Shown here: in pieces, positions 1 to 8,697 of the stretch
Layout of the letters: every line of letters starts with the position of its first letter
Position numbering within the stretch: position 1 is the first letter of the stretch
From: Microbacterium forte
Lineage (GTDB): Bacteria > Actinomycetota > Actinomycetes > Actinomycetales > Microbacteriaceae
Direction: 5' to 3'
Length of the DNA: 64,000 bases
NCBI RefSeq assembly: GCF_031885415.1
Contig: NZ_CP116871.1
Coordinates: 3,534,001 to 3,598,000 of the forward strand
The notes under the pieces: model-generated
Databases searched by the model: none
Told to the model about the DNA's origin: nothing
Seen by the model: only the letters and a program-made list of their open reading frames with translations
Translations under genes and position numbers: made by a program

Positions 1-1
1 T

Positions 2-688
2 GTCGCCGACTTCGTCGGTCGCGACACCGCCGAGCCCTTCGCGGTGCTCACGCTCGAGGAGTCCGTCGCCGAGAGTCGCGACCGCGTGATCTTCTCGCTC
101 GGCTACGGTCTCACCAAGCACGGCCGGGTGCTCAGCGACTTCGGTGACCTCTCGACGCCGGACGGCGAGCGGCTGCTCACCGTGGGAATGACCCGCGCCC
201 GGCGGTCCATGGTCATCGTCTCGTCGATCCGACCCTCCTCGTTCGACGACGGTCGACTCGAGTTCGGCGCGGCCACGCTGATGTCGATCCTGGGCGGCCT
301 CGCCACCCGTGCACGCGATGCGCGCCTCGAAGACCTCGCCGATCCGCTGACGCTCGCACTCGCACGCGAGCTGCGCCGCCTCGGCGCCTCCGTCGACGTC
401 GACTATCGCGGCCTGCTGCCCCTCGTCGCCCAGCACAACGGCAAGGCGGTCGTGATCGAGTCCGACCCAGAGTCGCGTGGCGAGTCGTTGCGCGAGACGC
501 TCCGACTGCGCCCGCATGTGCTGCGTCGCCTCGGTTGGCACTACGTGCGCGTGCATGCGTTCGACCTCTACAGCGACCCGGTCACCGCGGCCTCGCGCAT
601 CGCCGGTGTCCTGGGCATCTCGGCATCCGCGGCTCGCGCCGACAACGACACGCAGCCGATCGATCTCACCGATCCGCAGAATGACTGA
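2..688 (+). CDS. Superfamily-1 DNA/RNA helicase with C-terminal nuclease-like domain (3' fragment)
   Basis: The reading frame is open to the left edge, so only the C-terminal ~228 residues are present. The first part carries the end of a helicase core. A stretch reading DRVIFSLGYGL, then FGDLSTPDGERLLTVGMTRARRSMVIV, matches motifs V and VI of UvrD/DUF4011-type ATPases, with TRAR supplying the arginine finger. The last ~110 residues (VDVDYRGLLPLVAQHNGKA, AVVIESDPES, LRRLGWHYVRVHAFDLY) look like a Vsr/MTES_1575-type restriction-endonuclease fold. Such fusions are common in actinobacteria and are annotated as AAA-domain or DNA helicase proteins; a DNA repair or defence role is inferred. The stop overlaps the next start by 8 bases, so the two genes are probably translationally coupled. 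Confidence 0.75.
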   Translation, partial: VADFVGRDTAEPFAVLTLEESVAESRDRVIFSLGYGLTKHGRVLSDFGDLSTPDGERLLTVGMTRARRSMVIVSSIRPSSFDDGRLEFGAATLMSILGGLATRARDARLEDLADPLTLALARELRRLGASVDVDYRGLLPLVAQHNGKAVVIESDPESRGESLRETLRLRPHVLRRLGWHYVRVHAFDLYSDPVTAASRIAGVLGISASAARADNDTQPIDLTDPQND

Positions 689-875
689 CGAGCGCGACCC
701 TGACGCACCCCGGCAGAAGGTCGTGCGGGTCTCCGGATCGAGACGTGCCCGGCTGACTCCCGTGCCGGGAACCGACACCGACCCGGAACGGGTCGTGAAG
801 GACCCCCAGCGGCCGAAGGGCCCGAAGGGGCCGAACGACGATCAGCTGATGCAGGACGTGCCCCCGCACTACTGA
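681..875 (+). CDS. Small conserved hypothetical protein (64 aa)
   Basis: An ATG at 681 lies inside the end of the helicase frame and opens a 64-codon gene. The product begins MTDERDPDAPRQKVV and ends DDQLMQDVPPHY. It is charged and proline-rich, with a basic centre (GSRRARL) and a KGPKGPND repeat, and has no membrane segment or signal peptide, so it is probably largely disordered and cytoplasmic. The overlapping start and the terminator just downstream suggest it is the last gene of the helicase transcript. I do not recognise a function. Small proteins with a similar DDQLMxDVPPHY-like end occur beside helicases in related actinobacteria, as far as I recall. Confidence 0.6.
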   Translation: MTDERDPDAPRQKVVRVSGSRRARLTPVPGTDTDPERVVKDPQRPKGPKGPNDDQLMQDVPPHY

Positions 876-909
876 ACACCTGCCCCTGCGCCTTCTGCAG
901 GGGATACGA

Positions 910-944
910 CGAAGCGCACGGTCCGATCAGGACCGTGCGCTTCG
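910..944. terminator. Bidirectional terminator hairpin
   Basis: A perfect 15-bp stem (910-924 with 930-944, arm CGAAGCGCACGGTCC) has a 5-nt loop. It lies between convergent genes (the small protein ending at 875 and mscL ending at 963). There is no clear T-tract, as is usual in high-GC actinobacteria. Confidence 0.75.
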
Positions 945-962
945 TGGTAGGACGATGCCGCG

Positions 963-1388
963 TCAGCTGCGCGAGCTGTTCCTGGCCAGCAGGTCGCGGA
1001 TCTCGACGAGCAGCTCGGCTTCGGTCGCGGCGGCCGGCTCCTCCTCCGGCTGCTCGGCGGGCGTGCCCTTGCGAGCCTCGACGTGCGCCTTGAACGTGTT
1101 CATCGGCAGGACGAAGACGAAGTAGACCACCAGGGCGACCGACAGGAAGCTGATGACCGCCGAGATCAGGTCGCCGATGGGGAACGTGACCGTGTCGCCG
1201 TAGATGCTCGTCAGCTGCGGCCCGAAGTTTCCGGTCGCGTCTGCCTTGAAGAACAGGGAGACGAGCGGGGTGATGATGCTGTTGACCACGGCGGTGACGA
1301 TCGCCGTGAACGCGGTGCCGATGACCACGGCGACGGCCAGGTCGATCACGTTGCCGCGGAGGATGAAGTCCTTGAAGCCCTTGAGCAT
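963..1388 (-). CDS. mscL: Large-conductance mechanosensitive channel MscL
   Basis: This 141-residue protein starts MLKGFKDFILRGNVIDLAVA, the MscL N-terminal signature. TM1 is at about residues 15-43 and contains the glycine/alanine-rich pore-lining face (VVIGTAFTAIV). A periplasmic loop follows (about 45-72), then TM2 (about 73-96, ending FVFVLPMNTF), then a charged cytoplasmic helix (EAELLVEIRDLLARNS). MscL forms a homopentamer in the cytoplasmic membrane that opens under tension to release solutes during osmotic downshock. A GGAGG lies 8 bases upstream of the ATG. The 28-base gap from the upstream zinc-ribbon gene suggests one operon with 5-FCL. Confidence 0.96.
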   Translation of the reverse strand: MLKGFKDFILRGNVIDLAVAVVIGTAFTAIVTAVVNSIITPLVSLFFKADATGNFGPQLTSIYGDTVTFPIGDLISAVISFLSVALVVYFVFVLPMNTFKAHVEARKGTPAEQPEEEPAAATEAELLVEIRDLLARNSSRS

Positions 1389-1416
1389 GATGAGTGCCTC
1401 CGAAGAGTCGATGTGG

Positions 1417-1689
1417 TCAGGATGAGGTGCTGGTCGAGGCGGGCGCCGGAGTGGTGCTCTTCGCCGGCTCCGACTTCGATGATGCCGGTGCGGACGTCGA
1501 TGCGCCAGAACCCGCGCGCGAGTCGTTGCGGTAGAAGCCCGATCCGTTGAACGTCACGCCGATCGATCCGTACTGCTTGCGCAGCTCGCCGCCGCACTCG
1601 GGGCAGACGGTGAGAGCGTCGTCCGAGAAGCTCTGCACGGCGTCGAAGGCGTGGCCGCACGAACGGCAGGCGTAGGCATAGGTGGGCAT
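1417..1689 (-). CDS. FmdB-family zinc ribbon protein, probable Ruc-like redox chaperone
   Basis: This 90-residue protein starts MPTYAYACRSCGHAFDAVQ, the FmdB putative regulatory domain, with two CxxC knuckles (CRSC near residue 8 and CPEC near residue 33) that should bind one zinc. After about residue 56 the chain becomes a low-complexity Ser/Ala/Pro/Thr tail and is probably disordered. The cysteine knuckle plus disordered tail, and the position beside 5-FCL and galU, match Mycobacterium tuberculosis Rv0991c (Ruc), described as a redox-regulated unstructured chaperone that works with Hsp70. That identity is inferred from architecture and synteny. It lies 15 bases downstream of 5-FCL, and a GAGGA precedes the ATG. 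Confidence 0.85.
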   Translation of the reverse strand: MPTYAYACRSCGHAFDAVQSFSDDALTVCPECGGELRKQYGSIGVTFNGSGFYRNDSRAGSGASTSAPASSKSEPAKSTTPAPASTSTSS

Positions 1690-1704
1690 GGCGATCCTCG
1701 CGGG

Positions 1705-2301
1705 TCAGCGTCGCGTCGGCGACAGGTGGAGGGTCTGCGTGGGAGTGACGACGCCGGACACCGGCTGATCGTGCACCTCCCTCGGCAGGAAGTCGAGTAC
1801 CTCGGAATCATAGATGACTGCGTAGACAGGCGGGCACTTCTCCATCGATCCGATGGTCTTGTCGAAGTATCCGCGCCCCCAGCCCATGCGCATCCCGGTG
1901 CGGTCGACCGCGGCGGCAGGGATGATCATCAGGTCGACGTCGTTCACGGCGATCGGGCCGAGGACCTCGCCTGTCGGCTCGGGCAGTCCGAACAGCCCCT
2001 CGGCGACGTCGTCGTCATCGGTCGCGACCGCCCAGTCGAGCAGACCGTCTGCGCGGGTCACCGGAAGCAGGACCCGGATGCCGCGGCGCACTGCCCCGGT
2101 GACGAACTCCCTCGTGCCCGGCTCGGTCGTGGTCGAGAGGAAGCACGAGATCGACCGGGCGCCAAGCGATGCGACGAGCTCGTCGAGTCGCTGCGTGATG
2201 GCGGATGCCGCGATCTCCCGCTGCGCGTCGCTCAGCAGCTGGCGGCGTTCGCGGAGCTCGGCGCGAAGCGCGCGCTTCTCGTGCTCGACGTCATGAGGCA
2301 T
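1705..2301 (-). CDS. 5-formyltetrahydrofolate cyclo-ligase
   Basis: This 198-residue protein has the 5-FCL/MTHFS family layout. It has a basic N-terminal helix (EKRALRAELRERRQLLS), a central FLSTTTEPGTREFV segment that would bind folate, a DLMIIPAAAVDRTG strand, and the nucleotide-binding motif GWGRGYFDK near residues 140-148. The enzyme converts 5-formyl-THF to 5,10-methenyl-THF using ATP in the cytoplasm. The ATG is supported by a leaderless-type promoter: TAGACT at 2309-2314 on the minus strand, 7 bases before the start. The gene is divergent from galU and heads a likely operon with the zinc ribbon and mscL. Confidence 0.93.
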   Translation of the reverse strand: MPHDVEHEKRALRAELRERRQLLSDAQREIAASAITQRLDELVASLGARSISCFLSTTTEPGTREFVTGAVRRGIRVLLPVTRADGLLDWAVATDDDDVAEGLFGLPEPTGEVLGPIAVNDVDLMIIPAAAVDRTGMRMGWGRGYFDKTIGSMEKCPPVYAVIYDSEVLDFLPREVHDQPVSGVVTPTQTLHLSPTRR

Positions 2302-2308
2302 GCCTCCG

Positions 2309-2335
2309 AGTCTACGGCGGCATCCCCACTAGGCT
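2309..2335. promoter_or_regulatory. Divergent leaderless promoters for 5-FCL and galU
   Basis: Two -10 elements face away from each other. TAGACT (minus strand, 2309-2314) is 7 bases before the 5-FCL ATG. TAGGCT (plus strand, 2330-2335) is 6 bases before the galU ATG at 2342. This spacing places the transcription start at or next to the start codon, so both mRNAs are probably leaderless. Confidence 0.6.
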
Positions 2336-2341
2336 GTGTGG

Positions 2342-3229
2342 ATGGGTATTAGGAAGATGAAGGCTGTCATTCCCGCCGCAGGACTGGGAACACGGTTCCT
2401 GCCTGCGACGAAGGCGATGCCGAAGGAGATGCTGCCGGTCGTCGACAAGCCGGCCATCCAGTACGTCGTCGAAGAGGCCGCCTCAGCCGGGATCGACGAC
2501 ATCCTCGTCATCATCGGCCGCAACAAGAACGCGATCTCCAACCACTTCGACTCGGTTCCCGAGCTCGAGGTGAAGCTGATGGAGAAGGGCGACACGGGTC
2601 GTCTGGCTCGGGTCATCCACTCGAGTGATCTCGCTGACATCCACTTCGTCCGTCAGGGCGAGCCGAAGGGCCTCGGTCACGCGGTGCTGCGTGCCCGCAC
2701 GCACGTCGGCGACAGCTCTTTCGCCGTGCTCCTGGGCGACGACCTCATCGACGAGCGCGACCAGCTGCTGACCGAGATGATCGCCGAGCACGAGCGCTCC
2801 GGCGCCGCCGTGATCGCCCTCATGGAGGTCGACCCCGCGAACATCCACATGTACGGCGCCGCAGCCGTGGAGGACATCGAAGGATCGGATGCCGTGCGCG
2901 TGACCGACCTCGTCGAGAAGCCGGCCGCCGAAGACGCTCCGTCGAACCTCGCGATCATCGGTCGCTACGTTCTTCCCGCGTCGATCTTCGAGGTGCTCGA
3001 GCACACCGAACCCGGCAAGGGCGGAGAGATCCAGCTGACCGACGCGCTGCAGGTGCTGGCGACCAGGCCCGAGGGCCCCGGCGTGGTCGGCGTGATCTTC
3101 CGCGGCCGCCGCTATGACACCGGTGACCGCGTCGACTACATCAAGGCGATCGTGCAGCTGGCCTCAGATCGCGACGACCTCGGCCCCGAGCTGCGCCCGT
3201 GGCTGAAGGAGTTCGCGGAACGCCTCTAG
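2342..3229 (+). CDS. galU: UTP-glucose-1-phosphate uridylyltransferase
   Basis: This 295-residue nucleotidyltransferase makes UDP-glucose from UTP and glucose-1-phosphate for cell-wall and polysaccharide synthesis. The N-terminus has the signature AAGLGTRFLPATK (residues 12-24) and PKEMLPVVDKP (27-37). FAVLLGDD holds the sugar-nucleotide-binding aspartates, and VEKP and the C-terminal GRRYDTGD match GalU. I chose the ATG at 2342 (MGIRKMKAVI) because TAGGCT sits 6 bases upstream. A GTG at 2336 would fall ahead of the predicted transcript. An internal ATG at 2357 is less likely. The next gene begins 21 bases downstream. Confidence 0.96.
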   Translation: MGIRKMKAVIPAAGLGTRFLPATKAMPKEMLPVVDKPAIQYVVEEAASAGIDDILVIIGRNKNAISNHFDSVPELEVKLMEKGDTGRLARVIHSSDLADIHFVRQGEPKGLGHAVLRARTHVGDSSFAVLLGDDLIDERDQLLTEMIAEHERSGAAVIALMEVDPANIHMYGAAAVEDIEGSDAVRVTDLVEKPAAEDAPSNLAIIGRYVLPASIFEVLEHTEPGKGGEIQLTDALQVLATRPEGPGVVGVIFRGRRYDTGDRVDYIKAIVQLASDRDDLGPELRPWLKEFAERL

Positions 3230-3250
3230 GCGTCATCGCGGGGCGCACGG

Positions 3251-3880
3251 ATGGATCAGGCGACGGGGATGCGGCACGGTCTCATCGAGCTGCGCCTCGT
3301 GCGCTCACGCGACGCGAGGGCTCTGCAGCATGAGCTGTTGAGCAACCGCTCGTGGCTGCAGCCGTGGGAGGCCACCGTCCCCTACGGCTCGGTCTCGTTC
3401 GACATGCGGCTCAGCATCCGTCGATTGCTGCAGCAGTACCGGGACGGCGCTGGCTACCCGTTCGTCATGGAGTACGACGGCGAGATCGCCGGGCAGCTCA
3501 ACGTCTGGGGAGTCGCCAGGGGGTCGCTGTGCTCGGCGACCATCGGCTACTGGGTGAGCGAGCGGTTCGCCGGCAAGGGCATCACGCCGACGGCCGTCGC
3601 GCTCGCGACCGACGCGTGCTTCACCGAGTATGCACTGCATCGCATGGAGATCTGCATCCGCCCCGAGAACGTCGCGAGCCTGAGGGTCGTGCAGAAGCTC
3701 GGTTTCCGCTATGAGGGGCTGCGTCGCCGGTACATCCACATCGATGGGGACTGGCGCGATCACTACGCATTCGCCCTGACGCGTGAGGATGTCCCGCAGG
3801 GCGTGCTGGCCCGCTGGTTGAACGGCGAAGTGCCCCCGGACGCCGCGACGATCCCTCCTTCCGACCGTTTCGCGCTCTGA
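3251..3880 (+). CDS. RimJ/RimL-type GNAT N-acetyltransferase
   Basis: This 209-residue protein has the GNAT fold of the ribosomal-protein-alanine acetyltransferase group. It has a bulky N-terminal substrate region (RSWLQPWEATVP), beta strands around IGYWV, the acetyl-CoA pyrophosphate loop near SERFAGKGITPTAV, and the C-terminal block NVASLRVVQKLGFRYEGLRR that is diagnostic of RimJ/RimL. It would transfer acetyl from acetyl-CoA to a protein N-terminus or small amine. Position after galU matches the M. tuberculosis galU-moeA1-rimJ-Rv0996 order, but without the MoeA-like gene. The true substrate is unknown. Confidence 0.88.
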   Translation: MDQATGMRHGLIELRLVRSRDARALQHELLSNRSWLQPWEATVPYGSVSFDMRLSIRRLLQQYRDGAGYPFVMEYDGEIAGQLNVWGVARGSLCSATIGYWVSERFAGKGITPTAVALATDACFTEYALHRMEICIRPENVASLRVVQKLGFRYEGLRRRYIHIDGDWRDHYAFALTREDVPQGVLARWLNGEVPPDAATIPPSDRFAL

Positions 3881-3962
3881 CACGCCGCTGAGTTCAGAAC
3901 TCGTCGCGACACACGCTGCCACTGAGCGTCGTGACCATCGATGTTCCCGTACCGTTGTCGAC

Positions 3963-4820
3963 ATGGACGGGCCAGTGCTGAGCGGGGGAGTGATAGTCCT
4001 CGTCGCTGTGCTCCTGTGGATGCTCTATCTGCTGCCGTCATGGCGCGGACGCTTCCAGTACGACGCCGCCGAGCGCAACGCCGTCCGGCTGAACCAGGCC
4101 CTGCGGGTGCTCGCCGAGACCAGCGAGACCCCCGGCGAGGTGCGCCTCGAGCTCAATGCGCGGACGGCTCTCGCGCAGCAGAAGCTCGCGAAGCGCCTGC
4201 AGTCCGAGAAGGAGGCCGCCGAGCTCATGCTCCTCCGTGAAGAGCTCGCGGCCACGAGGGCTGATCCTGTCATGCGCCAGGCACGCGCTCGTCGCCGCGT
4301 GCGCATCGTCGCCACCTCGACTCTGCTTCTCGGTCTCGTCATCGCCGGGCTGGGCGTGTGGCAGCTGATCGCCGGTCAGGCCCAGCTGCTGCTGTGGATC
4401 GGCGGAGCGATGATCGTCGTGGCCGGCTACGCCCTGCAGCGCATGTCGTCGGTCGCCGCTCGTGCAGCCCGACGCTCCGTTCGGGAGGCCGAGCAGCCCG
4501 TGCAGAGAGTGGCGCCCGAACTGCACGACCAGGGTCGAGCGACATGGACTCCGCGTCCACTGCCCGAGCCGCTGGTGACCGTCGCAGGCTCTCGTGCGCA
4601 GGTCGCGCGAGCAGAGCTCGATGCGCAGGAGGAGCGCCGGACCGCGGCTCGCCTCGCCGAGCTGCGCGAGCGCGCCGAGCGCCTGGCGCCCGCGACGCCG
4701 GTGCAGATCCCCGCCGCCGCGCCGGCAGCATCTTCTCCCTTCGCGAAGATGGGATACGTCGACGATGCCGAGATCGAGGCGCATGTCCGCGACCTCCTTG
4801 CGAAGCGCGCAGCCGGCTGA
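3963..4820 (+). CDS. Three-helix membrane protein, possible Rv0996/GLPR-type cell-division receptor homologue
   Basis: This 285-residue protein has an N-terminal membrane helix (about 8-25, GVIVLVAVLLWMLYLLP). A basic, mostly helical cytoplasmic stretch follows (about 28-118). Two close membrane helices come next (about 116-138 and 141-160), then a long charged C-terminal region with a predicted coiled coil (about 215-245), a proline/alanine linker and a short conserved end (DDAEIEAHVRDLLAKR). In mycobacteria and corynebacteria the gene after rimJ encodes a membrane protein (GLPR) that recruits the MoeA-like protein GLP to the septum; homology here is inferred from position and topology only. 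TACCGT at 3950-3955, 7 bases before the ATG, supports this start. Confidence 0.6.
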   Translation: MDGPVLSGGVIVLVAVLLWMLYLLPSWRGRFQYDAAERNAVRLNQALRVLAETSETPGEVRLELNARTALAQQKLAKRLQSEKEAAELMLLREELAATRADPVMRQARARRRVRIVATSTLLLGLVIAGLGVWQLIAGQAQLLLWIGGAMIVVAGYALQRMSSVAARAARRSVREAEQPVQRVAPELHDQGRATWTPRPLPEPLVTVAGSRAQVARAELDAQEERRTAARLAELRERAERLAPATPVQIPAAAPAASSPFAKMGYVDDAEIEAHVRDLLAKRAAG

Positions 4821-4869
4821 TCTTCGCGGCGCGAGCGGGTCTTCGAGCGTGATAGCGTAGAAGACGTCA

Positions 4870-4942
4870 GGGCCTATGGCGCAGTTGGTAGCGCGCCTCG
4901 TTCGCATCGAGGAGGTCAGGGGTTCGAATCCCCTTAGGTCCA
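4870..4942 (+). tRNA. tRNA-Ala (anticodon CGC)
   Basis: A full cloverleaf can be folded. The acceptor GGGCCTA pairs with TAGGTCC (one G-U). The D-arm is built on GCGC/GCGC. The anticodon stem CCTCG/CGAGG has loop TTCGCAT, placing CGC at 34-36, which reads GCG alanine codons. The T-arm is AGGGG/CCCCT with loop TTCGAAT. CCA is not encoded. A strong terminator follows directly. Confidence 0.96.
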
Positions 4943-4943
4943 C

Positions 4944-4992
4944 AGACAGACGAGAGCCCCCCGAGCGAAGCACGGGGGGCTCTCGTCTGTCT
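4944..4992 (+). terminator. Terminator of tRNA-Ala
   Basis: A perfect 20-bp stem (4944-4963 with 4973-4992; core GAGAGCCCCCCG) encloses a 9-nt loop starting 2 bases after the tRNA. It is very stable and should end the tRNA transcript. Confidence 0.85.
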
Positions 4993-5043
4993 ATACGGCT
5001 GAGTGATTCGGGGAGCCACCGCAGCGCAGCGAGGATGGCGGAG

Positions 5044-5064
5044 TCCCCTTAGGTCCACAGACAG
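5044..5064 (+). repeat. Duplicated tRNA-Ala 3' end (direct repeat of 4929-4949)
   Basis: A 21-base exact copy of the tRNA T-arm 3' strand, acceptor strand and first flanking bases (begins TCCCCTTAGG, ends CAGACAG) recurs 115 bases downstream. The rest of the tRNA is not duplicated, so this is not a second tRNA gene. A second terminator follows the copy, as one follows the true tRNA. Identity to a tRNA 3' end is typical of attachment-site cores left by integrative elements; a collapsed tandem tRNA duplication is the alternative. Confidence 0.7.
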
Positions 5065-5065
5065 C

Positions 5066-5096
5066 AAGACCCCCCGAGCACCGCTCGGGGGGTCTT
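5066..5096 (+). terminator. Second terminator after the duplicated tRNA tail
   Basis: A perfect 14-bp stem (5066-5079 with 5083-5096, core GACCCCCCGAGC) has a 3-nt ACC loop and a short T-rich end. It lies just before the convergent DUF2809 gene ending at 5107, so it may serve both directions. Confidence 0.75.
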
Positions 5097-5106
5097 TCGC
5101 TGTCCG

Positions 5107-5541
5107 TCAGGCGTGTGCCCTGCGACGACGGCTGACCGCGACGTCGACGAGGGTCGCGACGCCAGCGCCCACCGCGTATGCAGCGAGGTCGCGCGCATCG
5201 AAGCCGATGCCCAAGACCAGTCGCACCGGCCAGAAGCTCTCCGCCCACAGCCCCGGCAGGCCGGTGAGCTGGAAGCACTCGATCAGCGTGCACAGGGTCA
5301 GCGCGGTCACGCCGACGACCCAGAAGGCGGCGCGAGGGAACGCGATGGCGATGAACAGGTAGATCATCGCCGCATAGAGCGCATCGCCGGCCAGGTCCGC
5401 TATCGGGCCGCTGCCGACGAAGTGCGTGACGAGCCCCGCCGCGACCACCAGTGCGGCGCCGACGAGCAGACCTCGTCGACGTGCACGCACGGGCGAATCG
5501 CGACCCGCGGGCGACGGCATCCGCGTCTCGTCCGCCTCCAC
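5107..5541 (-). CDS. DUF2809 family membrane protein
   Basis: This 144-residue integral membrane protein has about four helices and the DUF2809 pattern: an early GLVTHFVGSGP loop, ADLAGDALYAAMIYLFIAI, then IECFQLTG and FDARDLAAYAVGAG near the end. The function of the family is unknown. The frame begins directly after the pgi stop with a GTG at 5541; an ATG at 5520 (MPSPAGRDS) is a reasonable alternative and has a GGAGG 14 bases upstream. Adjacency to pgi suggests co-transcription. The basic C-terminus (VSRRRRAHA) should face the cytoplasm. Confidence 0.75.
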   Translation of the reverse strand: MEADETRMPSPAGRDSPVRARRRGLLVGAALVVAAGLVTHFVGSGPIADLAGDALYAAMIYLFIAIAFPRAAFWVVGVTALTLCTLIECFQLTGLPGLWAESFWPVRLVLGIGFDARDLAAYAVGAGVATLVDVAVSRRRRAHA

Positions 5542-7221
<1,680 letters not shown>

Positions 7222-7293
7222 GGATCCACGGTACTGCCGCACGCCACCCGATGCGCCCGCGATGACGTCGGGTCTCGTCCTAGGATTGCTGCG

Positions 7294-8313
7294 ATGACCG
7301 ACACCGCGCCCGAGACGACCTCGGAGAGGCGGCTGAGGCGCGAGATCGGTCGCCGGTTCGTGCGTGCTCCGTTCGCATGGGGACTGCTGTTCCTGATCGC
7401 CGCGATGGTCTGGACCATCGCGGGCGACGACCTGAGCTTCTTCGCGTTCCTGCTCATGCTGCTCGGTGGCTGGAGCGTCGCGTTCTCGTTCGTCAACGCG
7501 ACGATGGAGATGCGCCCGGTGCGCACCGGCGTCGCGGTGCATCTCGGTGTCGCGGCTGGCCTGACTGCCGGGATGATCCTCGTGATCGAGTCCGACGACG
7601 CGCTGCTGGCAGGGCTGCCAGACCCGGTGCGCGCGGTCGTCGTCGTGCTGCAGATCGCCGCCGGCCCCGCAGCCGGGTGGATCTGGCTCGGGCTCCTCTC
7701 GCGCCTCACCGATCTCATCGGGCGACGCGATGCGAAGCGACGACCTCCTCCCGCTGCGCCCGAGTGGGAGCGGGAGGAGGGCCGCGACGGCTCCGGCGTC
7801 GAGTTCACGGCCCTCGACCTGCGGATGCGGACGCTGACGCTCGCCATCGTGGGCGTGGTCCTGGCCGTCGGCCTCGCGGGAACGGCTCTGCTCATCGCCT
7901 TCGACGACGCGGTGATGCGCGTGGGGGCCCGTCTCGCGATCATCCTGGTGGGCGTCCTCGTCGGCCTGCCGGTCTATCTGCTGCTCAGAGGAGCGCTCCG
8001 CCGTCGTACGCTCTCGTGCGGCGTCGCATTCGGCAATGATGAGCTGCGCATCCGTGCGGGGACAGCGACGCACCGCATCCCGTTCCGTCACCTGCAGCAC
8101 CTCGTCTGGCGAACCCGCTCGGACTACGCCCGCATCGAGGTGCGGGGTGCGGGCGTCGACCTCTCGCTGATCGCCGGGCTCGCCGCACCGTCGCCGGGCC
8201 GCACCGGCGAGCTGCCCGCGCTGCCGCGCCGGGTCTTCCGCCGGCTCGAACTCGCGGGAATGCGCGTCGAACGGTCTCGCCGTGATGAGGTCGTGACGTT
8301 CCGTCGCGTCTGA
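7294..8313 (+). CDS. Multi-pass membrane protein of unknown function
   Basis: This 339-residue protein has four hydrophobic helices in the first half (about 24-41, 47-65, 78-95, 107-130), a charged cytoplasmic loop with a proline-rich stretch ([18 protein letters not shown]), then two more helices (about 177-200 and 207-230). The C-terminal ~100-residue soluble part resembles a pleckstrin/YcxB-like domain: [30 protein letters not shown] reads like a beta-rich PH-type domain that sets a cellular threshold. No function is recognised. TAGGAT at 7281-7286, 7 bases before the ATG, supports the start and a leaderless transcript divergent from pgi. Confidence 0.7.
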   Translation: MTDTAPETTSERRLRREIGRRFVRAPFAWGLLFLIAAMVWTIAGDDLSFFAFLLMLLGGWSVAFSFVNATMEMRPVRTGVAVHLGVAAGLTAGMILVIESDDALLAGLPDPVRAVVVVLQIAAGPAAGWIWLGLLSRLTDLIGRRDAKRRPPPAAPEWEREEGRDGSGVEFTALDLRMRTLTLAIVGVVLAVGLAGTALLIAFDDAVMRVGARLAIILVGVLVGLPVYLLLRGALRRRTLSCGVAFGNDELRIRAGTATHRIPFRHLQHLVWRTRSDYARIEVRGAGVDLSLIAGLAAPSPGRTGELPALPRRVFRRLELAGMRVERSRRDEVVTFRRV

Positions 8314-8363
8314 TCACGCCTGCGTGTACACGATGACGCGTACCCCGGGGTACGGTTTCCTTC

Positions 8364-8696
8364 ATGGGAAGACTGCGATATGACGGCACATCGGAGCCGA
8401 TCCTCATCGACGACGAGACACTGGCTCATCTGAAGGTCGTCGTCGGCACGAAACTCCGCCGCCAGGAGAGCTTCATGATGACCTGGCTTCCTTCCGAGGG
8501 CGGCGATCCTGGGCGCGTCACGGTATGGATCCACCCGGCGATCCCCCTGCAGTTCCTCTTCACGTCAGCGGAACCCCAGGCCATCCAGAAGCCCCGCGTC
8601 GAGGAGATCATGCACGCGCTCAACGCGACCGGGGAACTCGTGATCGACGACTACGTGCAGGCGAAGATCGCCGACGGGAGCAAGGCGAAGTCCTGA
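8364..8696 (+). CDS. DUF7882-type small conserved protein
   Basis: This 110-residue protein begins MGRLRYDGTSEPILIDDETLAHLKVVV, continues KLRRQESFMMTW and VTVWIHPAIPLQFLF, and ends with a short helix before a basic tail. This pattern is common in Microbacteriaceae, where database entries are often labelled ATP-dependent DNA ligase. No ligase motif (no KxDG) is visible, so I regard that label as wrong. The family was later given its own DUF number, to my knowledge. TACGGT at 8351-8356, 7 bases before ATG, indicates a leaderless start. The gene is convergent with the FMN reductase, one base apart. Confidence 0.75.
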   Translation: MGRLRYDGTSEPILIDDETLAHLKVVVGTKLRRQESFMMTWLPSEGGDPGRVTVWIHPAIPLQFLFTSAEPQAIQKPRVEEIMHALNATGELVIDDYVQAKIADGSKAKS

Positions 8697-8697
8697 C

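Noticed and set aside
3890..3902. 13-bp palindrome GAGTTCAGAACTC before the three-helix membrane gene
   Set aside because: A single short palindrome with no partner site and no terminator properties; too weak to list as an operator.
4867..5067. Minus-strand frame over the tRNA encoding KGIRTPDLLDANEARYQ
   Set aside because: This is the well-known spurious translation of the antisense strand of a tRNA gene; the cloverleaf explains the sequence.
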